The notes under the pieces: model-generated
Seen by the model: only the letters and a program-made list of their open reading frames with translations
Databases searched by the model: none
Told to the model about the DNA's origin: nothing
NCBI GenBank assembly: GCA_903839965.1
Contig: CAIMEK010000496.1
Coordinates: 1-7,990, forward strand
Length of the DNA stretch: 7,990 nucleotides
Reading direction: 5' to 3'
Origin: an uncultured Acetobacteraceae bacterium
GTDB lineage: Bacteria; Pseudomonadota; Alphaproteobacteria; Acetobacterales; Acetobacteraceae
Made by a program: the position numbers and the translations under genes
Shown: piece after piece, positions 1 through 6,407 of the stretch
Numbering within the stretch: position 1 is the stretch's first letter
Layout: every line of letters starts with the position of its first letter

Positions 1-4
1 CGCC

Positions 5-1513
5 ATGAAAGCAGTGTTCGTGCTTTTCGATTCACTCAACCGGCACATGCTGGGCTGCTACGGCGGCCGGCGCGTGCCGACCCCCAACTTCGACAGCCTG
101 GCCGCACGCGGGGCGACCTACGACAACCATTACGTCGGCAGCATGCCTTGCATGCCGGCGCGGCGGGACATGCTGACGGGAAGGCTGAACTTCCTGCACC
201 GCAGCTGGGGGCCGCTGGAACCGTTCGACAACGCCTTTCCGGTAATGCTCCGCGCCGCCGGCGTCTACAGCCACCTCGTCACCGACCATTTCCACTATTG
301 GGAAGATGGCGGAGCGACCTACCACAACCGTTACGACAGCTACGAGTTCGTGCGCGGGCAGGAGGGTGACCCGTGGAAGGGGCTGGTGGCGCCGGACTGG
401 GCGCGGCTCGCCGAGCGATACCATCCGCGCCAGTTCAGTTCGGAGCCGCGCAGCTATTTCGCGCACAACGTCGTCAACCGGGAATTCATCCGCACCGAAG
501 CGGATTTCCCGGCGACGCGCTGCTTCGATCTCGGGCTGGAGTTCATTGCCGCCAACCATGGCGCCGAGGACTGGCTGCTGCAGATCGAATGCTTCGACCC
601 GCACGAGCCGTTCCACGTGCCGGCGCGGTTCCGCGAGGCCTTCCCCACCGGTTGGAACGGCCCCATCCGCGACTGGCCCCGCTACGCCAGGGTGGACGAG
701 TCGGCTGAGGAAAGCGCGGAGTTGCGGGCCAACTACTGCGCCTCTCTGGCCAGATGCGACGAGCAACTGGGCCGCGTGCTCGACTGCTTCGACCGCCATG
801 GGCTGTGGCGGGATACCGCGCTGGTGGTCACCACCGACCACGGGTTCCTGCTCGGCGAGCACGATTTCTGGGCCAAGAACCGCATGACCATGTACCAGGA
901 GGTCGCCCACATCCCGCTGCTGGTCTACGATCCGCGCGAGTCCGGCAGGGCCGGCACGCGGCGGGCGCGGCTGACCCAGAGCATCGACATCGCGCCCACC
1001 TTCCTTGAGCTGTTCGGCGTGGCGCCGGCGCCCGAGATGCAGGGGATGGCGTTACGCGGCGGCGACGGGCCGGCGCGCGCGGTGGCGATGTTCGGCTATT
1101 TCGGCGGCGCCGTGAACGTGACCGATGGGCGCTACACCTATCACCGCTATCCCGAGGACCTCGAGCGCCAGGAGATCTACCAGTACACGCTCATGCCGAC
1201 GCACATCTTCGGCATGTTCTCACCCGAGGAACTGTCGCAGGCCACGCTGAGCGAGCCGCTGCCCTTCACCAAGGGGGCGCCGGTGCTGAAGGTTCCGGTG
1301 AGCAATCGCTCGCCGATGTACCGGCTGTTCGGCCCGGGCGCGCTGCTGGAATCGCAAACCCGCCTCTATGACGTGGCGGCCGACCCGAAACAGCAGCATC
1401 CGCTCGACGATGCCGCCACCGAGGCACGGCTGGCCGCGGCGATGGCGGGGCTGATGGCCGCCAACGACGCACCGCCCGAGGCCTTCGCGCGGCTCGGCCT
1501 GCAGCAGAAATGA
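5..1513 (+). CDS. Type I sulfatase (alkaline-phosphatase superfamily), probably cytoplasmic
   Basis: Predicted 502-residue hydrolase that would cleave a sulfate ester, or possibly a phospho- or phosphonate ester, since the superfamily is promiscuous. Seen directly: an N-terminal strand ending in Asp9-Ser10 (first metal-site region), the modification motif Cys49-Met-Pro51-Ala-Arg53 followed by LTGR at 57-60, a DPHEP motif (Asp198, His200), and TTDHG with Asp278-His279, then His286 and Lys291. In the family Cys49 is converted to formylglycine, the catalytic nucleophile, and the Asp/His residues hold the divalent metal. There is no signal peptide or membrane segment, so the enzyme is probably cytoplasmic. 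The ATG lies only 4 bases from the window edge, so its ribosome-binding site is not visible; the N-terminus matches the expected first strand and looks complete. The stop overlaps the next start as ATGA, implying one operon and translational coupling. The exact substrate cannot be read; choline sulfatase or phosphonate monoesterase are alternatives. Confidence 0.9.
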   Translation: MKAVFVLFDSLNRHMLGCYGGRRVPTPNFDSLAARGATYDNHYVGSMPCMPARRDMLTGRLNFLHRSWGPLEPFDNAFPVMLRAAGVYSHLVTDHFHYWEDGGATYHNRYDSYEFVRGQEGDPWKGLVAPDWARLAERYHPRQFSSEPRSYFAHNVVNREFIRTEADFPATRCFDLGLEFIAANHGAEDWLLQIECFDPHEPFHVPARFREAFPTGWNGPIRDWPRYARVDESAEESAELRANYCASLARCDEQLGRVLDCFDRHGLWRDTALVVTTDHGFLLGEHDFWAKNRMTMYQEVAHIPLLVYDPRESGRAGTRRARLTQSIDIAPTFLELFGVAPAPEMQGMALRGGDGPARAVAMFGYFGGAVNVTDGRYTYHRYPEDLERQEIYQYTLMPTHIFGMFSPEELSQATLSEPLPFTKGAPVLKVPVSNRSPMYRLFGPGALLESQTRLYDVAADPKQQHPLDDAATEARLAAAMAGLMAANDAPPEAFARLGLQQK

Positions 1514-2568
1514 CGGGAATGGGCACGAACATCGAGGCGGGCCGGCCGGTTCGCCTCGCCGTGCTGAGTTTTGCCCATTACCACGCCAACTTCTGGTCGG
1601 AGGCGTTCGGCGACGACCCCAGGGTGGAGTTCGTCGGCATCTGGGACGACGACGCCGAACGTGGACGCGCCGCGGCGGCGCGCTTCGGCCGCGCCTTCCT
1701 GCCCGACCTCGATGCGGCGCTGGCGCGGGTCGATGCCGTCGCCATTGCCTCGGAGACCGCGGCCCACCTGCCGCTGATCCGCCGCGCCGCCCGCGTCGGG
1801 CGGCACATTCTCTGCGAGAAGCCGCTGGCCACCACACTCGAAGACGCCGACGCAATCGCGGTCGAGGTGGCCGCCGCCGGCATCTGTTTTGCCCAGAGCT
1901 TCCCGAAAAGGCTCGACCCCATCAACCACGAGCTGAAGTCGATCGTGCAGTCGGGCGCCCTCGGACGGATCATGCTGGTGCGCATCCGCCACGGCCACAG
2001 CCACGGCACCGAAGCCGATTTCACCGGGGGCTGGTGGACCGACCGCGCCCGCAGCGGCGGCGGCACGCTGATCGACGAAGGCGTGCACGGCGCCGACTTC
2101 CTGCGCTGGCTGTTCGGCGATCCGTGCGCGGTGCAGGCCACGTTGTCGTCGACGGCCTGCGGGCTCGCGGTGGAGGACACGGCGGTGGCCACCTTCACCT
2201 GGCCGGACGGCATGATCGGCGAGCTCGCGACGGGCTGGCTGATGCGGGCGGCACGGCACTCGGTCGAGCTCTACGGCACCGAGGGCGTGGCCCTGCTCGG
2301 CGGCGTCGATCTCGCCTCCAGGCCCAACGCGGCGAAGCCCTATCTTGACGTGTGGAGCGCGGGAACCGGCGAATGGACCGGCTCGCCCACGGTGCCCGGA
2401 TTCGTCAGCGGAAAATTCCATCACCAGAGCGCGCTGGCCTTCGTCGGCCACTTGCTGGGCGAACGCGCGCTGCCGAGCGGGCTGGCCGAGGGAAGGGGCG
2501 CGCTGGCCATGATCCTCGCCGCCTACGAGGCGGCACGCAGCGGGCGGACGGTCACGATCGCGGCCTGA
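1510..2568 (+). CDS. Gfo/Idh/MocA-family NAD(P)-dependent oxidoreductase
   Basis: Predicted 352-residue dehydrogenase of the Gfo/Idh/MocA family, whose members mostly oxidise or reduce sugars, inositols and related polyols. The N-terminal Rossmann fold occupies about residues 14-130 and contains the family hallmark Glu103-Lys-Pro105 (CEKPLA). The C-terminal alpha/beta domain carries GGGTLIDEGVHGADFLRWLFG at about 183-203, with Asp189 and His193 in the places usual for the family's catalytic pair. The dinucleotide loop after the first strand reads SFAHYHA (20-26) rather than a glycine-rich GxGxxG, which is atypical. The ATG overlaps the upstream sulfatase stop, which favours this start, but Met4 is a possible alternative and no clear Shine-Dalgarno sequence is visible. 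The coupling suggests that it acts on the desulfated product or a related sugar. Its last 17 bp overlap the end of the convergent sulfatase gene. The family is sure; the substrate is unknown. Confidence 0.9.
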   Translation: MTGMGTNIEAGRPVRLAVLSFAHYHANFWSEAFGDDPRVEFVGIWDDDAERGRAAAARFGRAFLPDLDAALARVDAVAIASETAAHLPLIRRAARVGRHILCEKPLATTLEDADAIAVEVAAAGICFAQSFPKRLDPINHELKSIVQSGALGRIMLVRIRHGHSHGTEADFTGGWWTDRARSGGGTLIDEGVHGADFLRWLFGDPCAVQATLSSTACGLAVEDTAVATFTWPDGMIGELATGWLMRAARHSVELYGTEGVALLGGVDLASRPNAAKPYLDVWSAGTGEWTGSPTVPGFVSGKFHHQSALAFVGHLLGERALPSGLAEGRGALAMILAAYEAARSGRTVTIAA

Positions 2569-3904
2569 CGCCGACCGGCAACACCGGGCCGTTGGGGGAG
2601 TCGCCGTCGGCATCGTTGGCCACGGCGGGCTCGCGCGGCAGCACCGGCCCCCCGGCGAGCAAGGGATCGGCGGTGGCCTCCATCCACGCCGCCAGCCGGC
2701 CCCGCATGTCGGCGAGCGGTTCGGCGAATTCCGGGTCGGCGGCGAGGTTGTTCAGTTCGCAGGGATCGAACACCAGGTCGTAGAGCGCCTCGCGCGGCAC
2801 CTTGCGCTCGCCGAGCCCGTGGCGGAGGAAGAATTGCTTGCTCGGGGTGTCGTCGATGTTGGGCAGCACCGCGCGGTCGCGATGGTCGTCGAAGCGGCGG
2901 ATGTACTTGTAGCGCCGCGTGCGCGCGGATCGCATCGGCTCGTAGGCGGCGTGGTAGTTGCTCTCGCCGAACAGCGTCTCGTGCAGCCCGTCCACGCGGC
3001 CGTCGAGCAGCGGGCGCAGGCTGGTGCCCTGCACACCGGCCGGCACCGCCGCGCCGGCGAGGTCATAGACCGTGGGCGCGAGGTCGATCAGGCTGACCGG
3101 TGCGTCGACCACGCGCCCGCCGGCGAAGCCGCCGGGCCCGCGGACCACCAGATACACGCCGAGGCCGGCGTCGGTGAGGTTGCTCATGTGGCGCGGAAAC
3201 TGCAGCCCGTGGTCGGAGAAGCAGAACACCACGGTGGTGTCGGCCAGCCCCAGGCGGTCGAGCGCGTCCAGCACGGTGCCGTAGGCGGCATCCATGGCGC
3301 GTGCCGAGGCCTTGAAGTCCGCCAGGTCGCGCCGCAGTTCCGGGGCGTCGGGGAAGGGCGGGGGCGGCAGGCAGTAGCGCTCGTCCTCATCGGCGAAGCG
3401 GGCCGGATCGGCGGGCGGGAAGGGACGGTGGGTCTCGTTGAGGCCGAGCGAGACGAAGAATGGCCGCGCGTGCTTGCCGGCGAGGAAATCGACCACCGCC
3501 GCCACCGGATCGTTCTGCGGCAGCTCCGGGTAGTTGGTGTCCATGGTGGAGAGCAGCCGGGAGTAGCCGACCTGGCGCACGTCGGGGGCGGTGTGCTCCA
3601 CCCCCGCCAGCGCCGTGAGGTAGCCGGCCGCGGCGAGGGTGCGGGCGAGGTGCGGCGCATCGTCGTCCATGGCGAAGCCGCGATGGGCGAGGCCGAGCAT
3701 GCCGCAGCAATGTGGATACATGCCGGTGAGGAAACTCGCCCGGCTGGGCGAGCAGGTCGGCGCGGCGGCGAAGGCCTGGCGGAACAGCACGCCCTGGCGG
3801 GCCAGCCGCTGCAGGTTGGGCGTGGACACCGCGTGGCCGAACGGCTGCACCATCCGCCCCGTGTTGTGCGAGTGCATGAACAGGATATTGGGGCGCGGTG
3901 TCAT
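2552..3904 (-). CDS. Sulfatase, N-sulfoglucosamine sulfohydrolase-like
   Basis: Predicted 450-residue type I sulfatase resembling the heparan N-sulfatase (SGSH) branch, which hydrolyses N-sulfate or O-sulfate groups on sugars. Visible motifs: NILFMHSHNTGR at 6-17 (first metal loop), the canonical formylglycine motif Cys51-Ser-Pro-Ser-Arg55 followed by FLTGMYPH, LNETHRPF at 155-162, and FSDHG with Asp231-His232 followed by QFPR. The C-terminal ELNNLAADPE stretch, describing the usual end of the fold, is present, so the gene looks full length. There is no signal peptide, implying a cytoplasmic location. The start at 3904 fits because the coding signal begins there and GAGGGA lies about 10 bases upstream; the same frame stays open further upstream, but that extension runs antisense through the ABC ATPase gene and is not credible. 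Two usual active-site positions look altered (Asn14 where Asp is common, Met240 where Lys is common). It is transcribed divergently from the importer operon, so shared control is plausible. Confidence 0.9.
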   Translation of the reverse strand: MTPRPNILFMHSHNTGRMVQPFGHAVSTPNLQRLARQGVLFRQAFAAAPTCSPSRASFLTGMYPHCCGMLGLAHRGFAMDDDAPHLARTLAAAGYLTALAGVEHTAPDVRQVGYSRLLSTMDTNYPELPQNDPVAAVVDFLAGKHARPFFVSLGLNETHRPFPPADPARFADEDERYCLPPPPFPDAPELRRDLADFKASARAMDAAYGTVLDALDRLGLADTTVVFCFSDHGLQFPRHMSNLTDAGLGVYLVVRGPGGFAGGRVVDAPVSLIDLAPTVYDLAGAAVPAGVQGTSLRPLLDGRVDGLHETLFGESNYHAAYEPMRSARTRRYKYIRRFDDHRDRAVLPNIDDTPSKQFFLRHGLGERKVPREALYDLVFDPCELNNLAADPEFAEPLADMRGRLAAWMEATADPLLAGGPVLPREPAVANDADGDSPNGPVLPVGVRPRS

Positions 3905-4028
3905 CGGGGGAATTCCCTCGCTCGGCGGACGCCATTGTGGGCTGCCCGGGCCGGGGCGTTCAATCGGCTTGTTGAAGCCGACGCAAGCGGCTTGATGAAC
4001 GCGCCGGGATGTGTGAATCCTCGGCGCA
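3905..4028. promoter_or_regulatory. Divergent intergenic region with nested palindromes
   Basis: This 124-bp gap separates the minus-strand sulfatase from the plus-strand importer operon and must hold at least one promoter. Between 3965 and 3994 the sequence reads CGGCTT, GTTG, AAGCCG, ACGCAAG, CGGCTT. The middle AAGCCG therefore pairs with either flanking CGGCTT (spacers of 4 and 7 bases), and the right part contains the palindrome CAAGC-G-GCTTG (3984-3994). Such symmetry is typical of a repressor or activator site controlling both directions. I cannot assign the regulator family, and no convincing -35/-10 pair is recognisable in this GC-rich context; TTGAAG at 3972-3977 is only a weak -35 candidate. 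Confidence 0.5.
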
Positions 4029-4841
4029 ATGATCGAGCGCGACGCCATCGCAGGGGCGGAAGGGGCCGCGACCGCGAACCGGCCCGCCATCGAAATCGCC
4101 GCGGTCACCCAGCGCTTCGGCGCGGAGGCGGTGCCGGTGCTCGACGGGGTGAGCCTCGACATCGCCGAGAACGAGTTCGTCGTGCTGCTCGGGCTCAGCG
4201 GCTGTGGCAAGACCACGCTGCTCAACATCATCGCCGGGCTGGTCCCGCCGAGCGGGGGCGAGGTGCGCGTGCACGGCCAGCGGGTCACCGGCCCGGGCGG
4301 CGGCAAGGGCATGGTGTTCCAGCAGAACGCGCTGTTCCCCTGGCTCACCGCGCTCAGCAACGTCGCCTTCGCGGCGGTCAACCGCGGCCATGCGCGCGCC
4401 GAGGCCGAGAAGCTGGCGCACGAGTTGCTGGCGCTGGTGGGGCTCGCCGGGGCGGTGGACAAGTACCCGTTCGAGCTTTCCGGCGGCATGCAGCAGCGCG
4501 TGGCGATCGCCCGCGCGCTGGCGCTCGACCCCGAGATTCTGCTGATGGACGAGCCGTTCGGCGCGCTCGACGAGCTGACCCGCAACGAGATGCAGGACGA
4601 GCTGCTCCGGGTCTGGTCGGCGCGACGCAAGACGGTGGTGTTCGTGACCCACAGCATCTGGGAAGGGCTGATGCTGGCCGACCGGGTGGTGGTGCTGGCG
4701 CCCAACCCGGGGCGCATCGTGCTCGACCAGCGGATCGCGCGGGCGCGGCCGCGCCCGCGCACCGACCCCGGGCTGATCGGCCTTTACGAAGAGATCTGGC
4801 GCGCCCTGCGCCCGGACGGGCGGGGGGAGAGGCGCGGGTGA
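4029..4841 (+). CDS. ABC importer ATP-binding protein, SsuB/TauB/NrtD type
   Basis: Predicted 270-residue ATPase that powers the importer encoded by the following genes, on the cytoplasmic face of the membrane. All nucleotide-binding motifs are intact: Walker A GLSGCGKT (55-62), Q-loop VFQQ (96-99), signature LSGGMQQR (150-157), Walker B ILLMDEP (170-176), D-loop GALD (178-181) and switch His208 in VTHS. The sequence style (GKGMVFQQNALFPWLT, FVTHSIWEGLMLADRVVVL) is that of the nitrate/sulfonate/taurine subfamily. Residues 1-20 are a variable extension before the first strand. The ATG at 4029 is the first credible start, but no good Shine-Dalgarno sequence precedes it. The stop TGA overlaps the GTG start of the first permease (GTGA, 4838-4841), so the genes are coupled. 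Family members carry sulfonates, sulfate esters, nitrate, cyanate or pyrimidine precursors; next to two sulfatases an organosulfur substrate is the best guess. Confidence 0.95.
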   Translation: MIERDAIAGAEGAATANRPAIEIAAVTQRFGAEAVPVLDGVSLDIAENEFVVLLGLSGCGKTTLLNIIAGLVPPSGGEVRVHGQRVTGPGGGKGMVFQQNALFPWLTALSNVAFAAVNRGHARAEAEKLAHELLALVGLAGAVDKYPFELSGGMQQRVAIARALALDPEILLMDEPFGALDELTRNEMQDELLRVWSARRKTVVFVTHSIWEGLMLADRVVVLAPNPGRIVLDQRIARARPRPRTDPGLIGLYEEIWRALRPDGRGERRG

Positions 4842-5620
4842 ACCGCCGCCACGCGCTGTCGGTGGCGCTGGTGGCGGCCGCGCTGGTGGCCTGGCAGGGC
4901 GCGGTCGATGGCGGCTGGCTGCGCGCCATCCGCTTTCCCCCGCCGCTGAAACTCGTTGCCAGCGCCTGGAACCTCACGGTGGAGGGGTTTCCGCAGGGCA
5001 CCCTGCTGGCCACCCATGTCGGGGTGACCTGCCTGCGCATCCTCGCCGGCTTCGCGCTGGCGCTGGTGCTGGCGGTGCCGCTCGGGCTGCTGATCGGCGC
5101 CCGCCCGCTGCTCGACCGCGCCACCGCGCCGCTGGTGGCGTTCTGCCGCTCGGTGGCCACGCTCAGCCTGCTGCCGCTGGCCGTGGTGTGGTTCGGCACC
5201 GGCGAGGAATCGAAGGTGTTCCTGATCGGCTACGGCTGCTTCTGGGTGATCCTGGCCAGCGCCATCGACGCCATCAAGCGGGTCGATCCGGTGCTGATCG
5301 CCGCCGCCCGCACCATGGACACCCCGCCCAGGGTGCTGTTCTTCAAGGTGGTGCTGCCGGCCACGCTGCCGCGGCTGGCCTCGGGCGCGCGCGTCGCCCT
5401 CGGGGTGGGCTTCATGGTGATCGTCGGCGCCGAGATGATCGGCACCGTTACCGGGCTCGGCGCGCTGATCATGGAGGCGCGCAACTTCTACCGCAGCGAC
5501 ATCACCGTGGTCGGCATGGTGGTGATCGGTACCCTCGGCTTCCTGCTCGGCGCCGGGCTGGAGCGCGCCGAGGCGTGGCTGCTGCCCTGGCAGGCCCGCC
5601 AGCGGGAGCGCGGGACATGA
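4838..5620 (+). CDS. ABC importer permease 1, SsuC/TauC type
   Basis: Predicted 260-residue inner-membrane permease with the binding-protein-dependent transport fold. Hydrophobic segments lie at about residues 7-22, 62-88, 97-119, 126-143, 183-205 and 223-242, consistent with six helices. The cytoplasmic coupling (EAA-like) loop is at about 153-178, with IAAARTMDTPPRVLFFKVVLPATLP; this region contacts the ATPase. The start is GTG at 4838, supported by GGAGAGG five bases upstream and by the GTGA overlap with the ATPase stop; no ATG lies nearby in this frame. The stop overlaps the start of the second permease as ATGA (5617-5620). A long open frame continues upstream through the opposite-strand sulfatase, but that part is not protein-like and does not belong to this gene. 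Its role is to form half of the translocation pore. Confidence 0.93.
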   Translation: MNRRHALSVALVAAALVAWQGAVDGGWLRAIRFPPPLKLVASAWNLTVEGFPQGTLLATHVGVTCLRILAGFALALVLAVPLGLLIGARPLLDRATAPLVAFCRSVATLSLLPLAVVWFGTGEESKVFLIGYGCFWVILASAIDAIKRVDPVLIAAARTMDTPPRVLFFKVVLPATLPRLASGARVALGVGFMVIVGAEMIGTVTGLGALIMEARNFYRSDITVVGMVVIGTLGFLLGAGLERAEAWLLPWQARQRERGT

Positions 5621-6381
5621 AGCGGCCATCGCTGGCCGCCCGCCATGCCGGCGCGATCGGGGTGGTGGTGTTCCTGGCCGTGTGGGAGGCGGCGGCGCGG
5701 CTGGTGTGGCACGACCCTTCGGTGCTGCCGGGGCCGACGCAGTCGCTGGCCGCCGCCTTCGCCACGCTGCCGCCGGGGGAACTCGCCGACGACAACGCCA
5801 CCAGCCTCGGGCGCATCGTGGCGGGGTTCCTGATTGCCTCGGCCGCGGGCATCGTGCTCGGCATGCTGTGCGGGCGGTCGCGCTGGGCCTCGGCGGTGCT
5901 CAGCCCGTTCGTCGAGTTGCTGCGGCCGATTCCGCCGCTGGCCTGGCTGCCCATCGCCATCATCTGGTTCGGCATCGGCGAGGGCTCCAAATTGTTCGTC
6001 ATCGGGCTCGGGGCCTTCTTCCCGGTGTTCAGTGCCGCCTGGCGCGGCACCACGCTGGTGCCGCCGGCGCTGATCGCCGCCGCCCGCTCCATGGACGTGA
6101 AGGGAGCGGGACTGCTGTGGCAGGTGATCCTGCCGGCGGCGCTGCCCGACATCGTCGCCGGGCTGCGCATCGCCCTGGGGCTGAGTTTCGGCGTGCTGGT
6201 GGCGGCCGAGCTGATCGCCGCCCAGCACGGGCTCGGCGCGCTCATCATGCAGGGCCGCGAACTCGGCCAGCTCGGGCTTTCGATTTTCGGCATCGTGCTG
6301 ATCGGCGTGCTCAGCCTGCTGGCCGACCACGGGTTGGCCGCGCTCGCGCGGCGGGCGGTCGGGCGGTGGAGCGCGCTATAA
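5617..6381 (+). CDS. ABC importer permease 2, SsuC/TauC type
   Basis: Predicted 254-residue inner-membrane permease of the same family as the preceding gene but clearly diverged from it. Matching landmarks are LPIAIIWFGIGEGSKLFVIGLGAFF (111-135) against LPLAVVWFGTGEESKVFLIGYGCFW in permease 1, and the coupling loop IAAARSMDVKGAGLLWQVILPAALP (153-177). The longer N-terminal region includes LPGPTQSLAAAFATLPPGEL (37-56), the FPPP/LPxP-type motif before the permease domain. The ATG overlaps the preceding stop (ATGA), with a GGGAG-like ribosome-binding site a little upstream. Two distinct permeases in one operon suggest a heterodimeric pore, whereas SsuC and TauC are usually encoded once and act as homodimers. 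It ends with TAA, 26 bases before the binding-protein gene. Confidence 0.93.
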   Translation: MKRPSLAARHAGAIGVVVFLAVWEAAARLVWHDPSVLPGPTQSLAAAFATLPPGELADDNATSLGRIVAGFLIASAAGIVLGMLCGRSRWASAVLSPFVELLRPIPPLAWLPIAIIWFGIGEGSKLFVIGLGAFFPVFSAAWRGTTLVPPALIAAARSMDVKGAGLLWQVILPAALPDIVAGLRIALGLSFGVLVAAELIAAQHGLGALIMQGRELGQLGLSIFGIVLIGVLSLLADHGLAALARRAVGRWSAL

Positions 6382-6393
6382 CGGAACAACATG

Positions 6394-6400
6394 AGGAGGG
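6394..6400 (+). promoter_or_regulatory. Strong ribosome-binding site of the binding-protein gene
   Basis: AGGAGGG lies 7 bases before the ATG at 6408 and is the best Shine-Dalgarno match in the window. It fixes the start of the binding protein; the ATG at 6401 is in another frame. A strong site here fits the usual need for more binding protein than membrane components from the same transcript. Confidence 0.8.
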
Positions 6401-6407
6401 ATGAACC

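Noticed and set aside
1366..2613. Minus-strand open frame of about 415 codons opposite the oxidoreductase
   Set aside because: It has no recognisable domain and the plus-strand oxidoreductase motifs are clear; this is a GC-rich shadow.
3905..4762. Upstream in-frame extension of the minus-strand sulfatase by 286 codons
   Set aside because: It runs antisense through the ABC ATPase gene and the divergent gap, has no domain pattern, and the sulfatase fold plus a ribosome-binding site start at 3904.
2819..4837. Long plus-strand open frame fused ahead of permease 1
   Set aside because: It lies opposite the sulfatase and out of frame with the ATPase. Its composition is that of a GC-rich shadow frame, and the real permease starts at GTG 4838.
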